From: Planctomycetota bacterium
GTDB taxonomy: Bacteria > Planctomycetota > UBA1135 > GCA-002686595
Assembly: GCA_016795325.1 (NCBI GenBank)
Contig: JAEUHY010000012.1
Span: 372,001 to 436,000, forward strand
Direction: 5' to 3'
DNA: 64,000 nt
Made by a program: the position numbers and the translations under genes. Under the pieces are notes generated by a model. It searched no databases and was not told the DNA's origin. It saw only the letters and a list, made by a program, of their open reading frames with translations. Positions 8,780 to 18,656 of this stretch are shown one piece after another; positions within the stretch are counted from its first letter, which is position 1, and every line of letters begins with the position of its first letter.

Positions 8780-10899
8780 GCGCCTTCGCCCTCGAGCTCC
8801 ACGAGGTAGCCAAACTCGCGCAGCAGTGTCGCCAGGCGCCGCGGCGCGTAGCGCGACTTGAGCTGCAGGTGGTGCTCGTCGATGGCCTCGCGCACGAAGC
8901 CCTTCACGCCGGCGTCCTGCTGGAAACGCTTGAGCGTGTCGCTCTCCTCTCCGCGCAAGACGAGCTTGGCGTCCAGCGTGAGCAGGCCGGCGCGATTGGC
9001 CCAGTCGCGCAGCGAGTACAGCACGTTCTGCGGCGTGGGCGTGCGCGATTGGTTGCGCAGCGTCGAGAGGATGCGCGCCAAGTGCATGCCCTCGGACAGC
9101 GCGCGCTGCACCGACTTCTCGTGGATGCGAAAGTGCAGCGTTTCGCCCTGCTTCTCGCGCACGCAGAAGCGGTCGAGCTCGTGCACCAGTTCCGCGTCGT
9201 CGCCCGTGGGGAACAGCACGACCTCGAAGTCGGGCGTGACGATCAGGCTGCCGAGCATCGGCGGCGACTGTCCCGCACCGTCGATTCGGCCGAGCAACTT
9301 CGCGCCGACGCGCGTAAGCCGCATCGCGACGGGCCGACCGCTCTTGTCGTAGCCGAGGTCGACGAGCCCCAGCAAGTACAGGCGTTGGCGCACCCAACGC
9401 GAGACGTTCCAGGCGAGGCGCTGCGGGTCCTCGAGCGGCGCATAACCGGAGGCGCCGCCGCGCGAGGTGATGTGCTGTTCGACGCCGAGTTGATCCAAGC
9501 TCGCCAAGTACGTGTTGCGCGCGAGGAACGGCAGGTACATCAGGTCGTACCACTCGAGCGGCTCGACGCGCTTGAGCAAGCGCAGGAAGATGCGTCGCAG
9601 GTGGCCCTGGTGGCGCCAGTCGCCGGCGACGTCGCGTTCCTCGACGGCGTACTCGAGCAACAACTCGAGCTTCTGCTCGAGCGTGCGCTGCTCCCAGGCG
9701 CGGCCTTCGCTGGTCATCGCGAAGGTGCGCTCGCCGGTCGATTCGATGAGCCCCAGGCTGCGCGTGAACTCGAAGATGAAGTCGAGCACGGCGGCGCGCG
9801 TGAGCTCGCGGCCCGGATTGGGAATTAGCTCTTCCTGGATGCGCTTCTCGGTGGTCTTGAAGATCTCGCCGCGCACCGTGAAGCGCACGTTGTGCTCGAG
9901 CAGGTAGCCCATGAAGCGCGAGATGTTCGACACCAAGTCGACGCCCAGCGAGTGCTCTTCGTGCGGGCGGTCGGGGTCGCCCGGCACGGCCACGCGGCGC
10001 AGCCACGCCAGCGCGACTTCGTTGAACACGAGCAGCGTTTCATCGCTGTGGTGCAACCCGTAGCGCGTGAGCTCGAGACGCTCGACCGTGCCGATCAGGG
10101 ACTCCTCGAGCGCGCTCTTCCAACGTGCGCCGTTCCACACGGGCTGCTCGGCCTCGAGCCGTTCGAACAGCGCCCGCGGGAGCAGCCCGCCGAACTGCAC
10201 GATGCACTTGTCGACCAACGGACGCAGGTCTTCCGGCAAACGCTCGATGCGTGCGACCGCGGCCGGCTCGTTCGAGTACAGCTTGTACATCTCGCGCAGC
10301 CGCGTGGGCGACGTGCGTCGCGCGCGCGACGGATCGTCGTACTGGCGGTCGAGGAAACCGCGCAGGGTGAGCATGTCGAACACGCCGCGGCGCCGCGCGC
10401 GCTGCTCGCGCAGCAAGGCGTCACCGAGTTCGATGGGAAGCGCGAGGGAGGCGGCGCCGTTGCGGCCGCGCTTCTCGGTCGATTCCACGAGCACGCCGTG
10501 CCGACGCAGCGTCTCGAGCGTGGACTCGATCTCGAACGGCGAGAGCCCGTGCAGCGCCTTGTCGTGTTGCAGCTCTGCGGGGCAGCGTGTGTACGCCGGC
10601 GCATCGAGGAACGCAGCGAGGACACGCGGAGCGCGACGTCCGAGCGCCGCCAGGCGTGTCTCCACACACGCGCCATCGCTCATCCACGCGCCGAGCAAAC
10701 GACGCAACTCCACGGCGCTCGCCGGCGCCGGCGCTCCCGCGTCCGCCCAGAAGCGGTAGAGCTCGGTCAACTCGCTCGCGCTCGCGGCTTCCAGCACGGC
10801 GCCGAGCCGCAAGCGCAGCGCAGGTCGTGCGGAGTCCGACGAAGCCGTGGCGGGCCGCGGCGGTTCGCCGGGCTGCGGTTTGGGATCGAGCGACGTCAC
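8776..10899 (-). CDS. Helicase_C_3-type partner of XPB helicase (Rv0862c-like)
   Basis: I choose the GTG at 10899, which overlaps the XPB stop as GTGA, giving 707 residues. The sequence is a set of winged-helix-like modules without Walker motifs: a first half with 'DMLTLRGFLDRQYDDPSRAR' and 'ALFERLEAEQPVWNGARW', then a central region ending in MLGSLIVTPDFEVVLFPTG. A C-terminal part with HFRIHEKSVQRALSEGM and LKRFQQDAG follows. The 'SLIVTPDFEVVL' strand is typical of the XPB/Ssl2-like helicase C-terminal domain family (Pfam Helicase_C_3). In Mycobacterium a similar protein (Rv0862c) lies next to the XPB gene, as here. It probably works with XPB; the biochemical role is not known to me. Confidence 0.75.
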   Translation of the reverse strand: MTSLDPKPQPGEPPRPATASSDSARPALRLRLGAVLEAASASELTELYRFWADAGAPAPASAVELRRLLGAWMSDGACVETRLAALGRRAPRVLAAFLDAPAYTRCPAELQHDKALHGLSPFEIESTLETLRRHGVLVESTEKRGRNGAASLALPIELGDALLREQRARRRGVFDMLTLRGFLDRQYDDPSRARRTSPTRLREMYKLYSNEPAAVARIERLPEDLRPLVDKCIVQFGGLLPRALFERLEAEQPVWNGARWKSALEESLIGTVERLELTRYGLHHSDETLLVFNEVALAWLRRVAVPGDPDRPHEEHSLGVDLVSNISRFMGYLLEHNVRFTVRGEIFKTTEKRIQEELIPNPGRELTRAAVLDFIFEFTRSLGLIESTGERTFAMTSEGRAWEQRTLEQKLELLLEYAVEERDVAGDWRHQGHLRRIFLRLLKRVEPLEWYDLMYLPFLARNTYLASLDQLGVEQHITSRGGASGYAPLEDPQRLAWNVSRWVRQRLYLLGLVDLGYDKSGRPVAMRLTRVGAKLLGRIDGAGQSPPMLGSLIVTPDFEVVLFPTGDDAELVHELDRFCVREKQGETLHFRIHEKSVQRALSEGMHLARILSTLRNQSRTPTPQNVLYSLRDWANRAGLLTLDAKLVLRGEESDTLKRFQQDAGVKGFVREAIDEHHLQLKSRYAPRRLATLLREFGYLVELEGEGA

Positions 10900-12677
10900 T
10901 TCGAAGCCCCGTTGGCGCCGCGCTCGGTCATGTGCGCAAACTCCACGATTTCGTAGCTGTAGCCTTGTTCGGTCAGGAACAACTGACGCTTCTCGGAGAA
11001 CTCCTGGTCGCGTGAACCGAGCGTCACCACGGAATAGAACGCGGCTGCGGAGCCGTCGCTCTTGGGCCGCAGGATGCGACCGAGGCGCTGCGCTTCTTCT
11101 TGGCGCGAGCCGAACGTACCGGAGATCTGGATCGCCACGTTGGCCTCCGGCAGGTCGACGGCGAAGTTGCCGACCTTGGAGACGATCAGCACGCTGATCT
11201 CTCCGGACTTGAACGCCGCATACAAACGCTCGCGCTCCGCAGAAGGCGTTTTGCCCATGATCAGCGGCGCGCGCAACTGCTGGGCGAGCGCGTTCAGCTG
11301 ATCGATGTACTGACCGATGATCAGGATGCGGCCGCCGGCGTGCTTGGCGATCAGCGCTTCCACGACCGCGGTCTTGGCCGGGTTCTCCGAGGCGACGCGA
11401 AACTTGTTGCGCGCGCTCGCGGCCATGTACGCGGGCTTGAGCGCCGGATCCAGCGGAACGCGCACCTCGGTGCAACTCGCGGTGGCGATGAAGCCCTGGC
11501 CCTCGAGAACCTTCCACGGCACGTCGTAGCGCTTGGGCCCGATCAGGCAGAAGACCTCGTCTTCCTTGCCGTCCTCGCGCACGAGCGTCGCCGTCAGTCC
11601 GAGCCGCCGGCGCGCTTGGAGGTCCGCTGTCGCGCGGAACACCGGGGCGGGCAAGAGGTGCACTTCGTCGTACACCACCAAGCCCCAGTTCTCCTTGCTG
11701 AAGAGCTCGAAGTGCTCGAAGTGCTCCTGTTTCGAGCGGCGCCAGGTCAGCATCTGGTACGTCGTGATCGTCACCGGCGCGACGGCTTTGTGATCGCCGG
11801 TGTACTCGGCCACCTGTTCGGGCGCGAGCCCGGTCTTGTCGAGGATTTCCTCGCGCCACTGACGCACCGCGACCGTGTTGGTCGTGAGGATCAGGGTCTT
11901 CGCGCCGACCAAACTCATCACGTAGAGCGCCACCACGGTCTTCCCGGCGCCGCAGGGCAGCACGATCACACCGTTGCCGCCCGCCACCGATCCGCCGGCG
12001 TGGAACGTGTCGCCCGCCGAGCGTTGGTACGGGCGCAGTCCGAACGCGCGACCGTGCACCGTCTTGGCGCGCAGCGCGATCTCGAGCCGGTCGCCCTCGA
12101 CGTAGCCGCCGCGGTCCTCGACTGGATAGCCGATCTTGATCAGCGCCTGCTTGATCGAGCCGCGCGCGAGCGGGTCGACCCACACGCGCCCGTCCGATTC
12201 GCGGCGGCAGCACTGGCGCACCGACTCGTGTCCGAGCGCGTCCGTGAGTGCTTCTGCGGAGTGCGAGACCAATTCGAAACGCGCGAGGTGCTCGGCGTCC
12301 TCGCGGCGCTCGATCCGCAGCAGCCCGTAACGCGAAATCCACTCGCGGATATCGGCGATCACGCGCGCGGGCACCGGCATCAACGCGAACTCCTCGAGGG
12401 TCTCCGCGATCTTGTCAGCGCTCATCCCCAGCGCTGCGGCGTTCCAGATCGAGACCGGCGTGATGCGGTAGGTGTGCAGGTAATCGGGGCTCTTCTCGAG
12501 CTCGGCGAAGGCGCTCAACGCATCGCGTGCGGCCGCGAAACGCGGATGCTCCTCGGTGACCGGTTGACCCTGCGCATCGCGCACCGGGCGGCCCTTGGAG
12601 TCCACCACCGTCCGCACGGTGTGGAGCATGAGCGAGCGATCGCTCTGCACGATCAGCGGGTTGTCGGGGCGGATCAC
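10896..12677 (-). CDS. XPB/Rad25-type DNA repair helicase (SF2)
   Basis: This protein of 593 residues begins at a GTG overlapping the uvrA stop (GTGA). The N-terminal domain has the DYLHTYRITPVSIWNAAALG segment typical of bacterial and archaeal XPB. The SF2 motor follows: LRPYQRSAGD (Q motif), PCGAGKTVVAL (Walker A, about residue 242), TTNTVAVRQW, VVYDEVHLLPA (DEVH, about 335) and GLTATLVREDG. The C-terminal RecA-like half has LIVSKVGNFAVDLPEANVAI and QEEAQRLGRILRPK (motif VI, about 530). It unwinds DNA at damage or stalled sites. Sitting directly downstream of uvrA argues for a role in nucleotide excision repair. Confidence 0.9.
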   Translation of the reverse strand: MIRPDNPLIVQSDRSLMLHTVRTVVDSKGRPVRDAQGQPVTEEHPRFAAARDALSAFAELEKSPDYLHTYRITPVSIWNAAALGMSADKIAETLEEFALMPVPARVIADIREWISRYGLLRIERREDAEHLARFELVSHSAEALTDALGHESVRQCCRRESDGRVWVDPLARGSIKQALIKIGYPVEDRGGYVEGDRLEIALRAKTVHGRAFGLRPYQRSAGDTFHAGGSVAGGNGVIVLPCGAGKTVVALYVMSLVGAKTLILTTNTVAVRQWREEILDKTGLAPEQVAEYTGDHKAVAPVTITTYQMLTWRRSKQEHFEHFELFSKENWGLVVYDEVHLLPAPVFRATADLQARRRLGLTATLVREDGKEDEVFCLIGPKRYDVPWKVLEGQGFIATASCTEVRVPLDPALKPAYMAASARNKFRVASENPAKTAVVEALIAKHAGGRILIIGQYIDQLNALAQQLRAPLIMGKTPSAERERLYAAFKSGEISVLIVSKVGNFAVDLPEANVAIQISGTFGSRQEEAQRLGRILRPKSDGSAAAFYSVVTLGSRDQEFSEKRQLFLTEQGYSYEIVEFAHMTERGANGASK

Positions 12678-15600
12678 GAGCGCAGTTCCTGAGTGGGAAG
12701 CCGGGGCGCCCGCTTGCGCGGCGCGGCCGGAGACAGCGAGCGAGCGCGCTCGCGAGCGAAGAGGTAGGGACCGGTGACCGACGCGGGATGCGCGGCCAGT
12801 TCGCGTGGCGTGCCCGAGGCGATCACGCGTCCGCCGTGCACGCCGCCGCCCGGACCCAATTCGAGCAGCGAATCGCACAACGTGAGCAACTCGACGTGGT
12901 GCTCGATCAACACGACAGCGTGTCCCTCGCGCGCCAGGCGGTCGAGCACGGCGGCGAGCTTCTGCACGTCGCTGGCGTGCAGGCCGGTGCTCGGCTCGTC
13001 GAGGACGATCACGCTCGGCGAGCGCGTCGCGCCCTCGAACAGCTCGCTGGCGAGCTTGACGCGCTGCGCCTCGCCGCCCGAGAGCGTGGTCGAACTCTGA
13101 CCGAGCGACATGTAGCCCAGGCCGACGTCGTGGAGCGTCTTGAGGATCGAGACCGCTTGGGGGTGCGCGGCGAGGAACTCGAGCGCTTCGTCGACGGACA
13201 TGTCGAGCACGTCGGCGACCGACTTGCCGCGGTACTTCACGTCGAGCACGGCGGGCGCGTAGCGCCGCCCCTGGCACTCGTCGCACTCCAGCCACAGATC
13301 GGCGAGGAATTGCATCTCGACGAGCTGCGCGCCCTTGCCTTCGCAGGCCGGGCAACGGCCCTTGGTGGAGTTGAACGAGAAGTGGCTCGGGCCCAGGCCG
13401 AGCATGCGCGCGTCGGGTGTGCGCGAGAACAACTCGCGGATCGGCTCGAGCAGGCCGGTGTAGGTCGCCGGAGTGCTCGAGGGCGTGCGGCCGATCGGCG
13501 TCGCGTCGATCAACACGACGCGCGGACTCCACTCCGCGGGCAATTCGAGCTTCTTCCAGCGACCGTTCGGCGCCTCGCCGTGGAGCGCGGGCGCGAGCGT
13601 GTCGAGGATCAAGGTGCTCTTGCCCGCGCCCGAAGGCCCGCACAGTCCGCTGATCGCGCCGAAACGCGCTTCGAAATCGACCTCGCGCAGGTTGTTGCCG
13701 ACGGCGCCGACCAGACGCACCTTCGAACCCGCCGGGAGGCGCAGAGCCGGGTCGCCTTCCAGCGCCGCTGCGTCGCTGCGCGACAAGCTCAGCTCACCGC
13801 GCAGCGCCGCGCCGGTGAGCGAGGTGCGATGGGCCTCGATCTCCTCGGGCGTTCCCGCAGCGACCACGTTCCCGCCGAGGCGGCCGGCGCCCGGTCCCAT
13901 GTCGACCAGGTAATCGGCGCGTCGCATCACGCTCTCGTCGTGCTCCACCACCAGCACGCTGTTGCCGCGTTCGACGAGTTCGCGCAGAGCGTCCGTCAAA
14001 CGTTCCACGTCGCCAGGATGCAGGCCCACGGTCGGCTCGTCGAGCACGTAACACACGCCGACGAGCTGCGATCCGAGGTTCGCCGACAGCCGCACGCGGC
14101 GCGCTTCACCGCCGGAGAGCGTGTGGGTCGCGCGGTCGAGCGTGAGGTAACCGAGCCCAACCTTCTCCAGCAGCGCGAGGCGCGAGCGCAACTCGGCCAC
14201 CACGGGAGTGACGGCGTCCGACGAGGCGCGCGGGAGCTCCAACTCGGCCAGCCAGGCGAGCGCGCGCGACACCGACCAGGTGAGGAACTCAGGCAGGCGC
14301 GCCTTGCCGACGGTGGTGACGCGCGCGTCGGCGCCGATGCGTTCGCCCTCGCAGGTCGGGCAGCGCACGGTCGTCATCACCGTCTCGAGCAACGCCGACC
14401 ACTCGGCGTCCTCGGTCTTGCGGTGCCACGCGTCCACGTGGCCGCACAGACCTGTCCACGGCGCGGTGAAACGCTCTTCGATCTCGGCGTTGGCGCTCTC
14501 GCGATCGATGGTCACGGAGTACTGAGCTTTGGCGCCGACGCCGTGCAGCAGCAGCGCTTGCTGCGCCGCGCTCAACTTCGCGAACGGCTTGCGCACGTCG
14601 ACCTTGTGCTCGCGCGCCACCTGCAGGAACAGGTTCTCGTAGTACCCCTTGCCCTTCACCAGGTAGCGGGCGAATTTCGCGTGCAGGGCGCCGTCGACGA
14701 GCGGCAGGTTCGGATCGACGACGAGCTTCGCCGGATCGCAGCGGCTGGCGACGCCCAAGCCGCCGCAGTCCGCGCAGGCGCCGACATGGGTGTTGAAAGA
14801 AAACAGGCGCGGATCGAGCTTGTGCACGAGCCGATGCCCGCACTCGGCGCACGCGCCCGCGGTCGAAAACTCCAGACGCGCGCCCTCGTTGTCGCCAGCT
14901 GGCGCCACCACGACGCTGACGCGTCCCGACGCGTGTTCTGCTGCTTGTTCCGCGGCTTCGGCCAAACGCGCGCGCGACGCTGCGTCGAAGCTGAAGCGGT
15001 CGATCACCAGGTCGACGCGCGAGGTCGCCGTGAGCTTGGGTTTGTTCGGCGCGTCGAGACGTTGTTCGACGCCGTCGACGAGGGCGCGCACGAACCCGGC
15101 GGCCTTCCAGGCTTGGAGGTGCTTGTCGAACAGCTCGGCTGCGTCGCCGCTCTCGGCGCCGCCCGGGCCGAGCAGCGGCGCCACGATCCAACCCTTGCGG
15201 CCGGCGTGCGCCTTGAGCACGGTCTTCGCGATCCGCGCGGCGTCGGTCGCAACCAGCGGCGTGCGGTGCGTGGGGCAACGCGGCGTTCCTGCGCGCGCCC
15301 ACAGCACGCGCAGGTGGTCGTGGATCTCCGTGGTCGTCGCGACGGTCGAACGCGGATGGCCGCGCGAGGTGCTCGCCTCGACAGCCACCGAAGGTCCCAG
15401 ACCTTCGATGCGCTCCACCGGCGGCTTGTCGCGGTTGCCCAGGAACTGTCGCGCGTAGGTCGAGAGCGACTCGACGAAGCGCCGGCGACCTTCGGTGTAG
15501 ATCGTGTCGAGCGCGAGCGAGCTCTTGCCGCTGCCGCTCGGTCCCGTGAGCACCACGAGCGAGTCGCGCGGGATCTCGAGCGAGACGTGCTTCAGGTTGT

Positions 15601-18511
15601 GCGTGTTCGCGTCGACCACCGCGATCACGTCCGAGGGACGCCGCTCGGTTTCGTTCGCCGCAGGCTTCGCCCGGCGCGCGAACTCGCCGCGCAAAGCCGC
15701 GCCGGTCGCGGAGCGCGGCACGCGCGCGACGGCCTCCGGCGTCCCGCACGCGACCAGTTCGCCCCCGTTGGCGCCTCCACCGGGCCCGAGATCGATCAGG
15801 TGGTCCGCGGCGCGGATCACGTCGAGGTTGTGCTCGATCAGGATCACGCTGTGACCGGCGTCGACGAGCTTCTGCAGCGCGCCCACGAGCTTGGCCACGT
15901 CCTGCGGGTGCAGTCCGGTCGTGGGCTCGTCGAGGAGATAGACCGTGTGGGAGCGCGCGCGCTTCTGCAGTTCGGTGACGAGCTTGATGCGCTGCGCCTC
16001 GCCGCCCGAGATGGTCGTCGACGGCTGCCCCAGCGTCAGGTACGAGAGCCCCACTTCGCGCATCACCTCCAGCGGCCGCGCGATCTTGGGGTGATCCTTG
16101 AACAGCTCGAGCGCCTCATCGACGGTGAGCGCCAGCACGTCCGCGATCGAGTGCTCCTTGAAGCGCACGTCGAGCGTCTGGGCTTGGAAACGCTCGCCAC
16201 CGCACTCGTCGCACTCGACCGTGACCGGCGCGAGGAACTGGAGCTCGACCAACTTCGCGCCCGCGCCGCCGCAGGCTTCACAGCGTCCGCCGGCGACGTT
16301 GAACGAGAAGCGCGACTTGGTGTAGCCGCGCAGTTTCGACTCGGGCAGGCTCGCGAACAGGTCGCGGATCACGTCGAACACGCCCGTGTACGTCGCGGGG
16401 TTGCTGCGTGGAGTGCGGCCGATCGGCGTCGCGTCGATCCACACCAGATCGCCCACGTGCTTGAGGCCCTCGACCGCGTCGTGCTCGCCGGGCTCCTCGC
16501 CTTCGAGCTCGAGGTGCGCGCGCAGCACGGGCGTGAGGATGCGTTCGATCAGCGTTGACTTGCCCGAGCCGCTCACGCCGGACACGACCGTCAGCGCGCC
16601 GAGCGGGAACTCGACGTCGAAGCCCTTGAGGTTGAACGCGCGCGCGCCGCGGATCGCGAGCTTGTGGCCGTTGCCCGTGCGCCGCCGTTCCGGCGCCGGC
16701 ACCTTGAGCTCGCCGCGCAGGAAGCGACCTGTCGGCGTGTCCGCCCGCGCCACTTCGTCGGGCGTGCCGCTCGCGACGATGCGCCCGCCGTTCCGGCCCG
16801 CGCCGGGTCCGACGTCGATGATGTGGTCGGCGGCGCGCAGCGTGGCCTCGATGTGCTCGACCACGACCACCGTGTTGCCGCCGTCGCGCAGGCCCTGAAG
16901 TGCACCCAGCAGTTGCGCGTGGTCGCGCGCGTGCAAGCCGATCGACGGCTCGTCGAGCACGTACAGCACGCCCTGCAGCGCGCTGCCCAGTTGCGCGGCG
17001 AGTCGGATGCGCTGCGCTTCACCACCCGAGAGCGTGTCTGCGCCGCGTGCGAGCGTGAGGTAGTCGAGTCCGACCTGCCGGAGGAACGCAGCGCGGCGCA
17101 GGATTTCCGCTTTGAGGTCGCGCGCGATGCGCGCTTCGCGCTGCGTGAGCGCGAGTCCGACGATGCGCGGTTCGAACTCGGCGATCGAGAGGTTGAGCAA
17201 CTCGCGCAGCGAGACGCCGCCGACCTTCACGGCCAGCGCCGCGGGCTTGAGGCGCGTGCCCGAACAGTCTTCGCAGGCCTGCGCAGAGAAGTACTTGAGC
17301 GCCGCGGGCTGCCCCTTCGCGCCGGCCTGCTGCAGCGCCGGAATGACGCCCTTGAAGCGCCGCTTCCACTCCACCGAGCCCTGGTACTTGGCGCCGTTCC
17401 ACTCGAAGCGGTCGTCGAAACGCTCGTCGCCCGCCCCGTACAGGACGACCTTCTTCGCGCTGCGCGACAACTCGCGCCAGGGCGTGTCGAGGTCGAAGTC
17501 GAAGGCTTCGGCGACGCGGGAGAGGAACTCGAAGTCGACGTGCGGATAGCTCAGCGCTCCGCCCTGTTTGCGAGTCACCGCCAACGCGCCGTCGCGGATC
17601 GAGAGCTTGGGATCGCGCACCAGCCGCGATTCACTCGGTTTGCGCTGCAGCCCCAGTCCTTCGCAGCTGGGGCACGCCCCGTGCGGCGAGTTGAACGAGA
17701 AGAGCCGCGGCTCGAGCGGCGGCGTGTCCGCGCCGCAGCCGGGGCAGTTGCGGCTCGTGGACCAACCGCGCTCGAGCGCCGCGGCGCCGCCGTCGGCGCG
17801 CGCGACGATCACATCGCCCGACGAAAGCTCGAGCGCCGTCTGCACGGCTTCGCGCAGGCGCGCGGGCTCGGCTGCGGCCGGTTTGAGTCGGTCGACCACC
17901 GCTTCGATCGTGTGGCGCACGTAGCGCGCGAGGGCGGGCGCTTCCTCGACGCGCACCAGCGCCCCGTCGACACGCGCGCGCACCAGGCCGCGGCGCTTGA
18001 GCCCGTCGAACACGTCGCGGTGCTCACCCTTGCGGTCGCGCACCAGCGGAGCGAGGACGAGCACGCTCTGTCCCTCGAACTCCTCGAGCGCGGCCTGCAC
18101 GATCGCCTCCGGCGTCATCGAGCGCAGCGGGATGTCGCACTTGGGACAGTGCGGAACACCGGCGCGCGCGAACAGCACGCGCAAATGGTCGAAGACCTCG
18201 GTCAGCGTCCCGACGGTCGAACGCGGGCTCGAACTGGCCGCGGCCTGGTCTACGGCGATGGCCGGCGCCAGACCCTCGATCGCGTCGACGTCGGGCTTCT
18301 CCATGCGCCCGAGGAACTGGCGCGCGTACGCCGAAAGCGTCTCCAGGAAGCGCCGCTGGCCCTCGCGGAAGAGCGTGTCGAAGGCCAGCGAGCTCTTGCC
18401 TGATCCCGAGACACCCGTGATCGCCACCAAGCGGTGGCGCGGGATCTCGACGTCGACGTTCGCGAGGTTGTGAACCCGCGCGCCGCGAACGCGGATGGCG
18501 CTCGTGGTCAT
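12674..18511 (-). CDS. uvrA: Double-length UvrA: two complete UvrA copies fused in one chain
   Basis: The protein has 1945 residues against about 940-960 for a normal UvrA. It reads as two full UvrA units in tandem. Unit 1 opens with VHNLANVDVEIPRHRLVAIT and has Walker A sites near residues 33-41 (GVSGSGKSS) and 648 (GVSGSGKST). Unit 2 opens near residue 970 with THNLKHVSLEIPRDSLVVLT and has Walker A near 992 (GPSGSGKSS) and 1629 (GPSGAGKST). Each half carries its own ABC signatures (LSGGEAQR, LSGGEARR) and paired CxxC zinc motifs. In unit 2 the first zinc-finger half reads CPTH instead of CPxC, so that module may have lost its metal. UvrA normally dimerises to find bulky DNA lesions and load UvrB, and here the dimer is probably built into one polypeptide. 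It leads the repair gene array. Confidence 0.95.
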   Translation of the reverse strand: MTTSAIRVRGARVHNLANVDVEIPRHRLVAITGVSGSGKSSLAFDTLFREGQRRFLETLSAYARQFLGRMEKPDVDAIEGLAPAIAVDQAAASSSPRSTVGTLTEVFDHLRVLFARAGVPHCPKCDIPLRSMTPEAIVQAALEEFEGQSVLVLAPLVRDRKGEHRDVFDGLKRRGLVRARVDGALVRVEEAPALARYVRHTIEAVVDRLKPAAAEPARLREAVQTALELSSGDVIVARADGGAAALERGWSTSRNCPGCGADTPPLEPRLFSFNSPHGACPSCEGLGLQRKPSESRLVRDPKLSIRDGALAVTRKQGGALSYPHVDFEFLSRVAEAFDFDLDTPWRELSRSAKKVVLYGAGDERFDDRFEWNGAKYQGSVEWKRRFKGVIPALQQAGAKGQPAALKYFSAQACEDCSGTRLKPAALAVKVGGVSLRELLNLSIAEFEPRIVGLALTQREARIARDLKAEILRRAAFLRQVGLDYLTLARGADTLSGGEAQRIRLAAQLGSALQGVLYVLDEPSIGLHARDHAQLLGALQGLRDGGNTVVVVEHIEATLRAADHIIDVGPGAGRNGGRIVASGTPDEVARADTPTGRFLRGELKVPAPERRRTGNGHKLAIRGARAFNLKGFDVEFPLGALTVVSGVSGSGKSTLIERILTPVLRAHLELEGEEPGEHDAVEGLKHVGDLVWIDATPIGRTPRSNPATYTGVFDVIRDLFASLPESKLRGYTKSRFSFNVAGGRCEACGGAGAKLVELQFLAPVTVECDECGGERFQAQTLDVRFKEHSIADVLALTVDEALELFKDHPKIARPLEVMREVGLSYLTLGQPSTTISGGEAQRIKLVTELQKRARSHTVYLLDEPTTGLHPQDVAKLVGALQKLVDAGHSVILIEHNLDVIRAADHLIDLGPGGGANGGELVACGTPEAVARVPRSATGAALRGEFARRAKPAANETERRPSDVIAVVDANTHNLKHVSLEIPRDSLVVLTGPSGSGKSSLALDTIYTEGRRRFVESLSTYARQFLGNRDKPPVERIEGLGPSVAVEASTSRGHPRSTVATTTEIHDHLRVLWARAGTPRCPTHRTPLVATDAARIAKTVLKAHAGRKGWIVAPLLGPGGAESGDAAELFDKHLQAWKAAGFVRALVDGVEQRLDAPNKPKLTATSRVDLVIDRFSFDAASRARLAEAAEQAAEHASGRVSVVVAPAGDNEGARLEFSTAGACAECGHRLVHKLDPRLFSFNTHVGACADCGGLGVASRCDPAKLVVDPNLPLVDGALHAKFARYLVKGKGYYENLFLQVAREHKVDVRKPFAKLSAAQQALLLHGVGAKAQYSVTIDRESANAEIEERFTAPWTGLCGHVDAWHRKTEDAEWSALLETVMTTVRCPTCEGERIGADARVTTVGKARLPEFLTWSVSRALAWLAELELPRASSDAVTPVVAELRSRLALLEKVGLGYLTLDRATHTLSGGEARRVRLSANLGSQLVGVCYVLDEPTVGLHPGDVERLTDALRELVERGNSVLVVEHDESVMRRADYLVDMGPGAGRLGGNVVAAGTPEEIEAHRTSLTGAALRGELSLSRSDAAALEGDPALRLPAGSKVRLVGAVGNNLREVDFEARFGAISGLCGPSGAGKSTLILDTLAPALHGEAPNGRWKKLELPAEWSPRVVLIDATPIGRTPSSTPATYTGLLEPIRELFSRTPDARMLGLGPSHFSFNSTKGRCPACEGKGAQLVEMQFLADLWLECDECQGRRYAPAVLDVKYRGKSVADVLDMSVDEALEFLAAHPQAVSILKTLHDVGLGYMSLGQSSTTLSGGEAQRVKLASELFEGATRSPSVIVLDEPSTGLHASDVQKLAAVLDRLAREGHAVVLIEHHVELLTLCDSLLELGPGGGVHGGRVIASGTPRELAAHPASVTGPYLFARERARSLSPAAPRKRAPRLPTQELRS

Positions 18512-18656
18512 GGAACAGGCTTGAGTACGGCTGCGGATCGCGGGTGGGTGAACGCTTGGGCGTGACTCCGCATCGTAGCAGCGCGCTCCGACGCTCGATA
18601 GCCGCGCAAGCGTTCAGCTCGGCGCTCACGGACCGAGCGTGCGAGCGGCCCGAGCC

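Noticed and set aside
12788..16558. A 1256-codon open frame on the plus strand inside uvrA
   Set aside because: It is opposite a clear UvrA reading frame. High third-position GC leaves few stops in the antisense frame, and the protein has no recognisable domain.
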